From Legionella moravica DSM 19234 (lineage in GTDB: Bacteria; Pseudomonadota; Gammaproteobacteria; Legionellales; Legionellaceae), in NCBI RefSeq assembly GCF_000423305.1, contig NZ_AUHS01000019.1, positions 47,324-111,323 of the forward strand: DNA of 64,000 nucleotides, in the 5' to 3' direction. The notes beneath the pieces were generated by a model, which made no database searches, was not told the origin of the DNA, and worked only from the letters and a program-made list of their open reading frames with translations. Positions 17,393 through 27,475 of this stretch are shown piece by piece. A program made the translations under genes and the position numbers. Each line of letters begins with the position of its first letter. Position 1 is the first letter of the stretch.

Positions 17393-17567
17393 GCCCACTT
17401 TTCAGATATTGCAGCAGTTGGGCTTAATCAATCAAATGAACAGAGCTTATTCATCACGAATTGGGCAAACAGGTGTTAAACTTTAAATTTCCATGGCGTT
17501 GACCGTGAAATCGAGCAGCGGTACATCGCTGTTTGCACGTCATGAAACAAGTCAATATCAACAGATC

Positions 17568-19157
17568 CTAATGTTTAAAATGGCGCGTACCAGTAAATAC
17601 CATAGCAATACCGTGGTCTTCTGCGCATTTAATAATCTGAGCATCTCGGATGGAGCCTCCTGGCTGGATGATCGCGGCAATTCCTGCCTGTGCAGCAATC
17701 TCAATGGTATCTGCAAAAGGTATAAATGCATCTGAAGCCATAACACTGCCTTGAGTACTAAAGCCCATTTGTTGTGCTTGCCATACTCCGATTCGTGCAC
17801 TCATTACCCGGCTTGTTTGTCCTCCACCAATGCCAATGGTCGCTCCGTCTTTGGCATACACTATGGCGTTGGATTTGACATGTTTTGCTGCCAGCCAGGC
17901 AAACAATAAATCGTTCATTTGTTGTTCTGTAGTTTTATTGGCAGTTACTGTTTTAAGTTCACACTGAACCATTGAGATTGAATCGTGTTCCTGAACAAGC
18001 AAACCTCCATCCACTTTTTTCATGTTCAATCTGAACTCATTGTCTACCCGCCAGTCGCCTGTTGCAAGAAGGCGAATATTTTCCTTGGTTGAGAGAATGT
18101 TCTTTGCGTCCTTACTCACCTCAGGAGCGATAATTACTTCGACAAATTGTTGATCCATAATGGCTTTGGCTGTTTCAGCATCGAGCACTCGATTAAAAGC
18201 GATTATGCCCCCATAAGCTGACAACGGGTCGCTTTGAAACGCTCTTAAATAGGCCTTTAAAGAAGAATCACCCAATGCAATACCGCAGGGGTTAGCATGC
18301 TTGACTATAACGCAAATCGGTTTATCCATTGGAAATGATTTGACGCAATCAAGTGCAGCATCTGCATCGAGAATATTATTATAAGACAATTGCTTACCCT
18401 GAATCAGAGTTGCAGCCCCTAATGATCCGGGTGTAACGTTTCTATCAGCATAAAATATTGCTTGTTGATGGGGATTCTCTCCATAACGAAGTTCACTTGC
18501 TTTTTTAAATTGGCAGGTAAGGGTGTCAGGAAATCCGCTTGGGGTACACTGTTCATCTAAAGTCGTTAAATAATTTGTAATTGCCGCATCGTAAGCTGCA
18601 GTGTGAGCAAATGCTTTTTTTGCTAGAGCGAATCCCCACTGTGCTGGAGCTTTTTTTGCCCTCAGGAACTGTATCAGCTCAGCGTAGTCATCGGGAGAAA
18701 CAATTACATAGGTATGAGCATGATTTTTGGCTGCAGCTCGAACCATGGTTGGACCACCGATATCAATATGTTCAATCGCATTATTAAAATCGCAATCCGG
18801 CCGGCTTATGATTTGTTCAAAGGGGTATAAATTGACTATCAGCAAATCGATGGGCTTAATATTGAGTTGTTCCAGAACCTTTTTATCCTGTTCACCTCGG
18901 GCAAGCAAACCGGCATGAATAGCAGGGTGAAGGGTTTTTACCCGGCCATCCATTATTTCAGGAAACCCGGTACATTCACTTACTTCCGTAATCGGTATGC
19001 CTTGTTCTCGTACCACTGCAGCGGTATTTCCTGTCGCAATTATTTCGATTTTTTGCTGATGTAACACTTTGGCAAGTTCTGTGATTCCTTGTTTATCAGA
19101 AACACTGATCAATGCTCTTTTGGGCTGAAATGCTGTCAGAACCTGCTGTTTGGTCAT
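17568..19157 (-). CDS. purH: PurH, bifunctional AICAR transformylase/IMP cyclohydrolase
   Basis: 529 residues, the usual bacterial length. The N-terminal IMP cyclohydrolase (MGS-like) domain begins [12 protein letters not shown]. The AICAR formyltransferase domain carries the Lys-His pair in [11 protein letters not shown]. It catalyses the last two steps of de novo IMP synthesis in the cytosol. Last gene of the - strand run aroQ-accB-accC-prmA-purH, 26 bases after prmA. Purine synthesis is otherwise represented here only by purA, 23 kb away. Confidence 0.97.
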   Translation of the reverse strand: MTKQQVLTAFQPKRALISVSDKQGITELAKVLHQQKIEIIATGNTAAVVREQGIPITEVSECTGFPEIMDGRVKTLHPAIHAGLLARGEQDKKVLEQLNIKPIDLLIVNLYPFEQIISRPDCDFNNAIEHIDIGGPTMVRAAAKNHAHTYVIVSPDDYAELIQFLRAKKAPAQWGFALAKKAFAHTAAYDAAITNYLTTLDEQCTPSGFPDTLTCQFKKASELRYGENPHQQAIFYADRNVTPGSLGAATLIQGKQLSYNNILDADAALDCVKSFPMDKPICVIVKHANPCGIALGDSSLKAYLRAFQSDPLSAYGGIIAFNRVLDAETAKAIMDQQFVEVIIAPEVSKDAKNILSTKENIRLLATGDWRVDNEFRLNMKKVDGGLLVQEHDSISMVQCELKTVTANKTTEQQMNDLLFAWLAAKHVKSNAIVYAKDGATIGIGGGQTSRVMSARIGVWQAQQMGFSTQGSVMASDAFIPFADTIEIAAQAGIAAIIQPGGSIRDAQIIKCAEDHGIAMVFTGTRHFKH

Positions 19158-19183
19158 TTTAAAGTACCCTTACTGAATCTGTA

Positions 19184-20056
19184 TTACTTGCGCGCAAAAA
19201 CTAATAAAGCCCATCCATCCAGATGATTCGTTTTGACGTGGATGAACGAACCTGTATATGATTCTATAAGTGAGTCGGCTTGTTCTGCCAAAATCCCTGA
19301 TACCACCAACTCAGCTCCTTGGTTGAGCAGTTGATAAAATCGGTCTTTAAGAGACATTAGTGGCGCTAATAGAATGTTCGCGACAATCAAATCGACAGGA
19401 TCTTGCAGCGCTTCAGGAAAACTGATAGAGAGCTGTTGTTCAGTAATGTGATTTGTCAATGCATTATTTTGCGTGGCTTGCAAAGCTTGATTGTCTATAT
19501 CAACAGCAACCACATGTTGAGCCCCAAGCTTTACGGCGGCCAATGAAAGAATGCCAGAACCACATCCATAATCGATGAGTGATTTGTTGTGAAGATCTGC
19601 TTGCTCCAGCCAGGTTAAACAAAGAGCCGTGGTTGGATGAGTGCCCGTTCCAAATGCTAAACCGGGATCCAGCATTAGATTGACTGCATCAGGGGCGGGT
19701 GGTGTCATCCAGGTGGGGCAAATCCACAAGCGGCGACCAAATTGTTGCGGCTTAAAATCATCCATCCAGGCTCGTTCCCAGTCTTTGTCGGCCAGTACTT
19801 CAATACTGCACTCCAGGGGAGGGCGACTTAGGGACAGGGCGTGTTTTGCCTCTTGAGCATGCTCTGCCTGAGCATAGAGGGCTTGAATAATCACTTCAGG
19901 CCATAATGGAGTAGTACCTGGTTCAGGTTCTAGCACAGGATTGTCATTTTTATCAGTGAGCATAATGGATAACGCTCCCGTTTCTTCCAGTTCCTCACTG
20001 ATTTGTTCGATTTCTTCACTTGGACAATGTTCTATTTTTAATTGATACCACACCAT
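19184..20056 (-). CDS. prmA: PrmA, ribosomal protein L11 methyltransferase
   Basis: 290 residues, standard length. N-terminal L11-binding domain, then a class I SAM-dependent methyltransferase domain with the glycine-rich motif DYGCGSGILSLAA and the NILL motif (VANILLAPL). It trimethylates ribosomal protein L11. One base separates it from the accC stop; the accB-accC-prmA order is common in gammaproteobacteria. Confidence 0.96.
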   Translation of the reverse strand: MVWYQLKIEHCPSEEIEQISEELEETGALSIMLTDKNDNPVLEPEPGTTPLWPEVIIQALYAQAEHAQEAKHALSLSRPPLECSIEVLADKDWERAWMDDFKPQQFGRRLWICPTWMTPPAPDAVNLMLDPGLAFGTGTHPTTALCLTWLEQADLHNKSLIDYGCGSGILSLAAVKLGAQHVVAVDIDNQALQATQNNALTNHITEQQLSISFPEALQDPVDLIVANILLAPLMSLKDRFYQLLNQGAELVVSGILAEQADSLIESYTGSFIHVKTNHLDGWALLVFARK

Positions 20057-20057
20057 A

Positions 20058-21398
20058 TTAATCCTTCAGCATTTTTTCTAAATAGTGGATATTAGTCCCA
20101 CCATCTATAAATGATTTGTCATGCAGAATACGCTGATGTAATTCAATATTGGTTTTTATCCCGTCAATGATGATCTCATCAAGAGCATTTCTCATCCTGC
20201 CGATAGCCTCTGCTCGCGATTCACCATAACTGATAAGTTTGCCTATCATGGAATCATAATTAGGGGGTACGGTATAGCTGCTGTAGATGTGTGAGTCAAA
20301 ACGTACTCCAGGGCCCCCAGGCTGATGCAACAATTTAATGGTTCCAGGAGATGGCATAAAGGTTTTAGGGTCTTCGGCATTTATTCTGCATTCGATAGCA
20401 TGGCCTCGGAATTTGATGTCTTCTTGATTGAGGGTAAGCGGTATATCACTGGCGATTTTGATCTGTTCCTTGATTAAATCGATTCCGGTAATCATTTCAG
20501 TGACCGGATGCTCTACCTGAATACGTGTATTCATCTCAATGAAGTAAAAACAACCGTCCTGGTATAAGAATTCAAAAGTTCCTGCCCCACGGTATTGAAG
20601 ATCTTTACAGGCTTTAATAACCGAGTCACCTACTTTTTTTCTTAATTCTGCTGTAATGCCAGGTGCTGGAGCCTCTTCAATAACCTTTTGGTGCCGTCTT
20701 TGCATGGAGCAATCGCGTTCACCCAAGTGAATGGCATGTCCTTTACCGTCTCCAAGTACCTGGAACTCTACGTGCCTTGGATTTTCAAGGAATTTTTCCA
20801 TATAGACTATGGGATTGTTAAACGCGGCTTTAGCCTCACTTCGGGTGAGAGCTATGGCATTTAATAAATTAGACTCGCTGTGAACAACACGCATTCCGCG
20901 GCCACCGCCACCGCCTGCTGCTTTAATAATTACGGGATAACCAATGTTCCGACCTATTTCGAGATTGAGATTATCATCATCGCTCAAGGGGCCATCAGAA
21001 CCCGGGACACAGGGAACGCCTGCCTTTTTCATGGCGGCAATAGCAGATACTTTATCGCCCATCAAGCGAATCGTATCGCCTCTTGGTCCAATAAATCGAA
21101 AACCACTTTGTTCTACTATATCGGCAAAATCAGCATTTTCAGATAAAAAACCATATCCCGGATGAATCGCTACCGCATCAGTAATTTCAGCAGCAGAGAT
21201 TATGGCAGGGATGTTCAGATAACTTTTTTGTGCAGGAGCAGGGCCGATACAAACGGTTTCATCAGCAAGGCGGACATGCAACAAATCTTTATCAACGTCT
21301 GAATGTACCGCGACAGTTTGAATGCCAAGCTCTTTACAAGCACGTAATATACGAAGTGCAATTTCACCTCTATTCGCAATAACTATTTTACTGAGCAT
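20058..21398 (-). CDS. accC: AccC, biotin carboxylase of acetyl-CoA carboxylase
   Basis: 446 residues from the ATG at 21398. I prefer this to the in-frame GTG at 21404 because family members begin [12 protein letters not shown] and spacing to the AGAAG site is better. It has the biotin carboxylase N-domain, the ATP-grasp domain with a glycine-rich loop (GGGGGRGM) and the [14 protein letters not shown] segment. It carboxylates biotin on AccB in the first step of malonyl-CoA synthesis. It may also serve the carboxyltransferase encoded by oadA nearby, for which no dedicated biotin carboxylase is seen in this window. Confidence 0.97.
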   Translation of the reverse strand: MLSKIVIANRGEIALRILRACKELGIQTVAVHSDVDKDLLHVRLADETVCIGPAPAQKSYLNIPAIISAAEITDAVAIHPGYGFLSENADFADIVEQSGFRFIGPRGDTIRLMGDKVSAIAAMKKAGVPCVPGSDGPLSDDDNLNLEIGRNIGYPVIIKAAGGGGGRGMRVVHSESNLLNAIALTRSEAKAAFNNPIVYMEKFLENPRHVEFQVLGDGKGHAIHLGERDCSMQRRHQKVIEEAPAPGITAELRKKVGDSVIKACKDLQYRGAGTFEFLYQDGCFYFIEMNTRIQVEHPVTEMITGIDLIKEQIKIASDIPLTLNQEDIKFRGHAIECRINAEDPKTFMPSPGTIKLLHQPGGPGVRFDSHIYSSYTVPPNYDSMIGKLISYGESRAEAIGRMRNALDEIIIDGIKTNIELHQRILHDKSFIDGGTNIHYLEKMLKD

Positions 21399-21410
21399 AG
21401 ACACTTCTCA

Positions 21411-21884
21411 CTATTCTATGATAAACAAGGCCTGATCGTATTCAACGGGTTCCCCGTTTTTCACTAATATTTCTACGATTTTACCTGCTCGATCTGCTTC
21501 AATTTCATTGAACATTTTCATGGCTTCTACGATACATAAAGTATCACCGACTTTGACGGATTGGCCCAAAGTTACAAAAGGGGGCGTTTCTGGTGATGGA
21601 GAGGTGTACATGGTTCCTACCATAGGTGAGCGAATCTTATGCCCTGATGAGACCGGTGCTGCTGGTTTGCTTTCATGATGATGTGCTGATGGGGCTGTTG
21701 GAGCTTGGGCAGGTGCATTCTGTTGCTGCACAGGAGGTGCAACATAGTGAACCTGTGGAGACTCCATGGTCACACTGCTGTGGCGACTGAGTCTTAATGA
21801 TTCCTCACCCTCTTTAATTTCAATTTCCGAAATGCCTGTTTCTTCCAGCAATTCGATTAGTTTTCTGATTTTGCGTATATCCAT
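21411..21884 (-). CDS. accB: AccB, biotin carboxyl carrier protein
   Basis: 157 residues. An N-terminal helix region is followed by a Pro/Ala/Gln-rich linker (about 45-80) and a biotinyl domain with the EAMKM motif; the biotin-accepting Lys is K123. It also contains the thumb segment ([13 protein letters not shown]) typical of acetyl-CoA carboxylase BCCP. Cotranscribed with accC (12-base gap). Confidence 0.97.
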   Translation of the reverse strand: MDIRKIRKLIELLEETGISEIEIKEGEESLRLSRHSSVTMESPQVHYVAPPVQQQNAPAQAPTAPSAHHHESKPAAPVSSGHKIRSPMVGTMYTSPSPETPPFVTLGQSVKVGDTLCIVEAMKMFNEIEADRAGKIVEILVKNGEPVEYDQALFIIE

Positions 21885-21896
21885 TATTTAATCTCT

Positions 21897-22334
21897 CTAC
21901 TGTAATTCTTGAATAATTGCTTTTAATGCTAATAAATAACCTTGCGCCCCAAGACCGCTGATAATACCTACTGCTATATCAGAAAAATAGGAATGATGAC
22001 GAAAGGTTTCACGAGTGTAAATATTGCTGATGTGAACTTCTATAAACGGTATGGCAACCGCACTAAGCGCATCGCGTAATGCCACACTGGTATGGGAAAA
22101 TGCTGCGGGATTTATAATTATATAGTTAATTTTGTCACTGCTTGCCTGATGAATTGCGTCAATCAACGCACCTTCGGAATTGCTTTGGTAGCAAGTTAAC
22201 TGAATGCCTGAATTGTTTGCTTCATTGAGCAAATCAGCATTGATTTGACTTAATGAAGTCGCACCGTAAATCGATGGTTCTCGAGTACCTAAAAGGTTTA
22301 GGTTGGGGCCATGTAGAACAAGAATTTTTTTCAT
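21897..22334 (-). CDS. aroQ: AroQ, type II 3-dehydroquinate dehydratase
   Basis: 145 residues, the compact type II size. Begins [20 protein letters not shown], which contains the catalytic Arg/Tyr region; the [11 protein letters not shown] and [11 protein letters not shown] segments are also conserved. Converts 3-dehydroquinate to 3-dehydroshikimate. It heads the accB-accC operon, an arrangement common in proteobacteria (gap 12 bases). An inverted repeat AGACT-TC-AGTCT lies directly upstream of the start and could be an operator. Confidence 0.96.
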   Translation of the reverse strand: MKKILVLHGPNLNLLGTREPSIYGATSLSQINADLLNEANNSGIQLTCYQSNSEGALIDAIHQASSDKINYIIINPAAFSHTSVALRDALSAVAIPFIEVHISNIYTRETFRHHSYFSDIAVGIISGLGAQGYLLALKAIIQELQ

Positions 22335-22570
22335 TAGACTTCAGTCTAGTCCGAGTTTGGCAGATTTTGCCCTATCTTGGAGAATTTGTCTATATATCTT
22401 CGAGGATATCGGCAAGATCTCCGCATGTTAGCTTCATTATTAAAAGTAGGGTAGTTACTGCAAATGAACCCTCCTGGTTATTGGATTTATATGAGTTAAG
22501 TATTTACGAGGTGTCCTGTTGCCTGGTTTATGTTATTGTTTTTTCATAGACTTATATTTGAGATAACTTT

Positions 22571-24352
22571 ATGGTTAGGACTTATATAACAGACGTTACT
22601 CTTCGTGATGCCCATCAATGTTTGATTGCTACACGGATGCGTACTGAGGATATGTTGCCTGTTTGCCGCAAGATGGATCAGGTTGGTTATTGGGCTATGG
22701 AAGTATGGGGTGGGGCAACTTTTGATTCGTGTTTGCGCTTTTTAAAGGAAGATCCATGGGCGCGTTTGCGTTTACTTCGTAATGCTCTGCCCAATACACA
22801 ATTATCCATGCTATTGCGAGGCCAAAATTTGTTGGGTTATCGGCATTATGCTGATGATGTGGTTAAGGCGTTTATCCAATCTGCAGCACATAACGGTGTT
22901 GATGTCTTTCGTATTTTTGATGCGCTTAATGATCCTCGAAATTTAAGGGTTGCAATTGATGAAGTTAAATTGCTGAAGAAGCATGCGCAGGGAACTATTT
23001 GTTATACCACCAGCCCTGTCCATACGCTCAAAAATTTTGTCGATCTGGGGCGATCACTTGCAGAAATGGGCTGTGACAGCATTGCCATAAAGGATATGGC
23101 GGGTTTGTTGACCCCATCCGCAACAGTAGAGCTATTTAATGCTTTATCGGAAACGACCCATTTGCCTGTGCATTTGCACAGTCATGCAACCTCTGGATTG
23201 GCTACGACCTGTCATTATGAAGCGGTAGTTGCAGGATGCCATCATATTGATACCGCCATTTCTTCCTTTTCCGGAGGAGCATCTCATCCTCCTACAGAAG
23301 CATTGGTTGCAGCATTTGCAGGCACTGAGTATGACACTGGACTTGATCTGAATCTTTTATTGGAAATTGATGATTATTTTAAGAAAGTTCGCAAAAAATA
23401 TGCTCAGTTTGAAAGCGAAGCCAGAGACACCGATCCTCGCGTTCAACTCTATCAGGTTCCAGGTGGTATGATCTCCAATTTATACAGTCAGCTAAAAGAA
23501 CAAAATGCGCTGGATAAAATTGATGCGGTTCATATGGAAATCCCTAAAGTACGTAAGGACTTGGGGTATCCCCCTTTGGTAACGCCAACTTCTCAGGTCG
23601 TTGGAACCCAGGCCGTCATTAATGTTCTCACTGGGGAACGCTATAAAACGATTACCAATGAGGTGAAATTGTATTGTCAGGGTAAATACGGCATGGCTCC
23701 TGGAAAAATTAGTCCAGCCTTACGCAAAAAAGCCATTGGGAATACTGATGTAATTGATGTACGGCCCGCTGACCTGCTGCCTGATGAAATAGTTCAATTA
23801 CGCAAAGAAATTGCTGAACTGGCGTTGAGTGATGAAGACGTATTGATCTACGCCATGTTCCCAGAGATTGGTCGTCAATTTTTGGAACAACGTAAAAATA
23901 ATGTTTTGGTTCCGGAGCCTTTATTACCTGAATCAGGTTCTAAAGACAAAAAAGCATTGTCAGAGTTTGATATCGCCTTTCATGGTGAAAGTTATCATGT
24001 AAAGGTTGCTGGGTTTGGAACAGCAGAACAGGGACAACAATCCTGCTTTTTATGGGTTGATGGAGTTCCTGAAGAAGTCGTTGTTCAACGTGCTGAGTTT
24101 GAGGACATCGCTACCCCATCGGCTAAAACCCGATTAGGTCCAAATGACATCACTGTAGCCATCCCTGGGACCATTGTTGCGGTACACGTCAGTGCAGGCG
24201 ATTTGGTGAAACGTGGACAACCCGTATTGGTAATTGAAGCAATGAAAATGGAAACCGAGATTCAAGCTACTCGGGATGGCGAGATTTTGGAAGTATTGTG
24301 TCATAAGGGTGATAAAGTGACGCCCGAGCAGGTTCTTATAAAAATGAAATAA
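22571..24352 (+). CDS. oadA: OadA/PycB-type carboxyltransferase with biotinyl domain
   Basis: 593 residues. The N-terminal DRE-TIM barrel begins TDVTLRDAHQCLIATRMRT and contains GGATFDSCLRF and MLLRGQNLLGYRHY. A conserved carboxylase domain follows (about 290-470), and the C-terminal biotinyl domain has EAMKME with the biotin Lys at K559. Such proteins are either the alpha subunit of oxaloacetate decarboxylase or the B subunit of two-subunit pyruvate carboxylase. No oadB/oadG membrane genes are present, so I favour the pyruvate carboxylase B role, with the biotin carboxylase supplied from elsewhere or shared from AccC. Divergently placed from aroQ-accB-accC. Confidence 0.92.
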   Translation: MVRTYITDVTLRDAHQCLIATRMRTEDMLPVCRKMDQVGYWAMEVWGGATFDSCLRFLKEDPWARLRLLRNALPNTQLSMLLRGQNLLGYRHYADDVVKAFIQSAAHNGVDVFRIFDALNDPRNLRVAIDEVKLLKKHAQGTICYTTSPVHTLKNFVDLGRSLAEMGCDSIAIKDMAGLLTPSATVELFNALSETTHLPVHLHSHATSGLATTCHYEAVVAGCHHIDTAISSFSGGASHPPTEALVAAFAGTEYDTGLDLNLLLEIDDYFKKVRKKYAQFESEARDTDPRVQLYQVPGGMISNLYSQLKEQNALDKIDAVHMEIPKVRKDLGYPPLVTPTSQVVGTQAVINVLTGERYKTITNEVKLYCQGKYGMAPGKISPALRKKAIGNTDVIDVRPADLLPDEIVQLRKEIAELALSDEDVLIYAMFPEIGRQFLEQRKNNVLVPEPLLPESGSKDKKALSEFDIAFHGESYHVKVAGFGTAEQGQQSCFLWVDGVPEEVVVQRAEFEDIATPSAKTRLGPNDITVAIPGTIVAVHVSAGDLVKRGQPVLVIEAMKMETEIQATRDGEILEVLCHKGDKVTPEQVLIKMK

Positions 24353-24848
24353 ATCAGGATGATTTGTTATAACGCAAGCACTCTGTCTTTGAACAATGCG
24401 GCAGCATTTCATTTTATTCGTTCTTCAAAGCCTCGCCAAACTGTATACAAATCGTCTTCTATGCTTTAATTTTGAATTATTTTATCACCCCATAAATATT
24501 AATTTCCAAAATGTTAAAACTATGCTAGCTTTGAAGCGTTTGGAGAGATGTTTTTACATTTTGAAAAAAACTAAGTTGGCTTATTGCCTGTTGTAATTAA
24601 AATATTAGTGTTTTATTTCAATAAGTTAATTAAAACAGGCTTGTATTGGATGAGCCTAATAACTCATTCGGTATAAGTCAAGTTTGGATCATCCTTGATT
24701 TGGAAGTTTTAACGCAGCACAAGCTTCCAAAGTATCCTGTTTCAGCGGTACTTTGGCGATATAACTGAAAAATTATGGGGTTATATAACAACATGGGCGC
24801 TCCAGGAAGAGTTGTCACATGCGAATCAAGTTTAAGGAGTTAGAATCA
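24353..24848. other. Gap between oadA and proA
   Basis: Nearly 500 AT-rich bases with no convincing gene. A 66-codon frame inside looks like chance. Close to proA it contains the nested inverted repeats at 24699-24756, described separately. I could not place a convincing sigma70 promoter. Confidence 0.6.
24699..24756 (+). promoter_or_regulatory. Mutually exclusive inverted repeats upstream of proA
   Basis: Three segments: A TTTGGAAG (24699-24706), B CTTCCAAAGTA (24724-24734) and C TACTTTGG (24749-24756). A pairs with the first 8 bases of B, and C pairs with the last 8; the two pairings share CCAAA and exclude each other. The site ends 92 bases before the proA start. It could be a two-state leader RNA or overlapping operator sites. 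Role inferred only from the pairing. Confidence 0.4.
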
Positions 24849-26483
24849 ATGCACCCAAATTATTATCTGTCACCTCTGGCTGTTGCCTTAGCTTTAGGTA
24901 TTGCTTCACCAGTAAAAGCAGCAGAACCTATGCCTCTGCAAAAATCTTCTATTGCTGAGCTTAAGCAAAAATTTCAATTATCCACGCCTGGTGCTTTAAA
25001 AGGCTCTGCGGTTGCTACTGATAGTTTACAATTTATAAAACAACATACAGATAACAATAAAGTTACTCACGTTCGCATGCAACAACACTATGCTGGTTTC
25101 CCTGTTTTTGGTGGTTACGCCATTATGCACAGCACCCATTCAGCCAAGATGTTAGCCAATGCTAAAGCGGATGTTCAAATGAATGGCGTGGTTTATCAAG
25201 GTTTGCAGGCGGAACTCGGTCAGCCAAAAGATTCTTTTGTTAAAAACTCTAAAGCAGCATTACTCCAATTCAAGAATAAATACGCTAATAAGCGGGTAAG
25301 CGAAGAACAGGTTACCCCTATGGTTTATATTGACGACAAACATAATGCACACTGGGCTTATAAGGTGAGTGTGTTTGTAAGTCATGACGATAGAATTCCT
25401 GAGCGCCCAACAGCAATTCTTGATGCTGAAACCAACAAGCCTTTTGTTCAATGGGATGATGTGAAGACTGGAGTGTCTCCTGTGAGCGGAATTGGCTTTG
25501 GTGGTAATCGTAAAATTGGTGAGTACCAGTTTGGTAAAGATTTGCCTTTATTAGAAATAAGCCGTGATAACACTGTTGAAATGTGTTTTATGGAAAATAC
25601 CAATGTTAAAGTAGTGGACATGGGTCATAAATACTACTCAGCCAACAAGCCAATGCAGTTCTCTTGTAAATCCAATCCATCCGACCAATCCAATGTTTAT
25701 TATACCGGTTATTCAGCCGATGGGTATGATAGAGACAATGGAGCAGCTTCTCCAACAAATGATGCATTATATGCAGGATATGTAATCAAGCACATGTATC
25801 ATGATTGGTATGGTATTGAAGCATTAACCAAATCAGATGGTTCTCCAATGCAATTGGTTATGCGGGTTCATTACGGTTATGGCTATGAAAATGCCTACTG
25901 GGATGGAAAACAAATGACCTTTGGTGATGGTGATACGATGATGTACCCATTGGTTTCACTTGGCGTCGGTGCGCATGAAATCAGCCATGGTTTTACTGAA
26001 CAACATTCTGGATTGGAATATTTCGGTCAGTCAGGCGGTATGAACGAGGCCTTTTCTGATATGGCAGCTCAGGCAGCAGAATACTATTCTGTAGGTAAGA
26101 GCAGCTGGCAAATTGGCCCTGAAATCATGAAAGAAGACAGTGGTTATGATGCATTACGCTATATGGACAAACCAAGTCGTGATGGTCGGTCTATTGACGT
26201 TGCTGATGATTATTATGGTGGTCTGGACGTGCATTACTCCAGCGGTGTATTTAATCACTTGTTCTACATACTGGCCAATCAACCTGAATGGAATATTCGT
26301 AAAGCTTTTGACGTGATGGTAAAAGCAAATATGGATTATTGGACACCTTATTCAACATTCGATGAAGGTGGTTGTGGTATGTTAAGTGCAGCCAAAGACC
26401 TTGGTTACAATTTAGATGATATTAAAAAATCATTGAGTGAAGTGACAATCAACTATCAATCATGCTTTACTGAAGTTAATTAA
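24849..26483 (+). CDS. proA: ProA (Msp), secreted zinc metalloprotease
   Basis: 544 residues from the ATG at 24849, which has AAGGAG nine bases upstream; this start, and not the ATG at 24819, gives the signal peptide typical of ProA (cleavage near VKA-AEP). A propeptide with FTP/PepSY-type folds (about 25-205) precedes a thermolysin-like (M4) catalytic domain. HEISH lies at about 376-380 and the third zinc ligand is in GGMNEAFSD. Exported by the type II secretion system, it is the major secreted protease and cytolysin of L. pneumophila. The propeptide is clearly less like the L. pneumophila protein I remember than the catalytic domain is. Confidence 0.96.
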   Translation: MHPNYYLSPLAVALALGIASPVKAAEPMPLQKSSIAELKQKFQLSTPGALKGSAVATDSLQFIKQHTDNNKVTHVRMQQHYAGFPVFGGYAIMHSTHSAKMLANAKADVQMNGVVYQGLQAELGQPKDSFVKNSKAALLQFKNKYANKRVSEEQVTPMVYIDDKHNAHWAYKVSVFVSHDDRIPERPTAILDAETNKPFVQWDDVKTGVSPVSGIGFGGNRKIGEYQFGKDLPLLEISRDNTVEMCFMENTNVKVVDMGHKYYSANKPMQFSCKSNPSDQSNVYYTGYSADGYDRDNGAASPTNDALYAGYVIKHMYHDWYGIEALTKSDGSPMQLVMRVHYGYGYENAYWDGKQMTFGDGDTMMYPLVSLGVGAHEISHGFTEQHSGLEYFGQSGGMNEAFSDMAAQAAEYYSVGKSSWQIGPEIMKEDSGYDALRYMDKPSRDGRSIDVADDYYGGLDVHYSSGVFNHLFYILANQPEWNIRKAFDVMVKANMDYWTPYSTFDEGGCGMLSAAKDLGYNLDDIKKSLSEVTINYQSCFTEVN

Positions 26484-27329
26484 TTACTCCATTCTATAAA
26501 ATTCAGCCAGAAGCGTTCCTACAGCTTCTGGCTTTTCCATATGTATATGATGTCCTCCATCCAGATGCTCAATTTTTAAATTTTTAACTGCCTTAATTCG
26601 TTTTTGCATCTGAGCTGAATCAAACGAAAATCCTTTGCTTGCCCAAATTAAACAGGTCTTTACCTTGATGTTTTTCAGGCAGGAAAGAATTTGTTGTTCC
26701 GTCATGCGTAGCGGCGAGGGATCCAATAATCGACGGTCATGTCGCCAATAATAAATTCCCTTATCTTCTTTTACCCCACGCTCACATAGAGATTTTGCTA
26801 TATCTAATGACACGTAACCCTTTAGAGCACGTGCCAATGCGGCTCTATCAAATTCTGGATATCCCTTTATTTTTTTTGTTTCTTTTTGAGTAAGAGATTC
26901 CAGATATTTCGATAATTGTTTGCATGCAGATTCTTCAGGTGAAGAAAAAGGGCCTAATCCCTCAATCAAGCTTAATGATAAGAACCGATCAGGAGCCACA
27001 CCGGCAACGAGACTTCCAAGGCATGCGCCCATTGAGTGACCTAATAAATGAACTTTATTCAGCTTTAGAGAGTCCAGGATCTGAATTATCGTGAAGATTC
27101 CATCAATAAAATGGTAATTGCTGCTTATGGGAAGGTGCGATGAATGCCCATGACCAGGAAGATCGACTGCAATAAAATAATAATCATGATGAAGGTATTG
27201 TGCCAACTTATCGAAGCTATTGGCATTATCCAACCAACCATGAAGTGCAATAACGGGTGGATTTTCAGGATTCCCCCAGACTTTACACGCTATAGTTAAT
27301 CCTGGGATGCTGAGTTCAAGTGAGTTCAT
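26484..27329 (-). CDS. Alpha/beta-fold hydrolase
   Basis: 281 residues. Oxyanion-hole motif HGW at 30-32, nucleophile elbow GHSMG with Ser99, and a C-terminal catalytic His in GGHHIHMEKPE. This pattern resembles MEST/serine-hydrolase-like and epoxide-hydrolase-like cytosolic esterases. There is no signal peptide, and the substrate cannot be told. Its stop codon directly abuts that of proA on the opposite strand, so the two transcripts must overlap at their 3' ends. Confidence 0.85.
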   Translation of the reverse strand: MNSLELSIPGLTIACKVWGNPENPPVIALHGWLDNANSFDKLAQYLHHDYYFIAVDLPGHGHSSHLPISSNYHFIDGIFTIIQILDSLKLNKVHLLGHSMGACLGSLVAGVAPDRFLSLSLIEGLGPFSSPEESACKQLSKYLESLTQKETKKIKGYPEFDRAALARALKGYVSLDIAKSLCERGVKEDKGIYYWRHDRRLLDPSPLRMTEQQILSCLKNIKVKTCLIWASKGFSFDSAQMQKRIKAVKNLKIEHLDGGHHIHMEKPEAVGTLLAEFYRME

Positions 27330-27475
27330 GTGCCATCTTCATTGTTTATTTTATTTATAGCATATAACCTCATGGGTAGTGATGTAAATCCAGCCATTTC
27401 TCTACAGTAAACGGTACTAATACTTTATTCTAAGCGCTATAATTTTAAGAACACGTTATTTTTATTGTCAGGTTG

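Larger units (their letters stand above)
16862..17567. other. Gap between icmH and purH
   Basis: About 700 bases without a gene. It holds the icmH leader and candidate promoter (17079-17108), the MITE-like element with its target duplications (17109-17402) and about 165 bases of plain sequence downstream of purH in which I see no strong terminator. Confidence 0.7.

Noticed and set aside
17493..17735. 80-codon + strand frame overlapping the purH 3' end
   Set aside because: Antisense shadow of purH with no independent support.
22253..22549. 98-codon + strand frame over the aroQ start and oadA upstream region
   Set aside because: Overlaps aroQ antisense, no recognisable protein features or ribosome-binding site.
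22571..24352. Sodium-pumping oxaloacetate decarboxylase
   Set aside because: The alpha-subunit-like protein alone is not enough; no beta or gamma membrane subunit genes are nearby.
24396..24596. 66-codon frame between oadA and proA
   Set aside because: Composition looks random and no ribosome-binding site or family was recognised.
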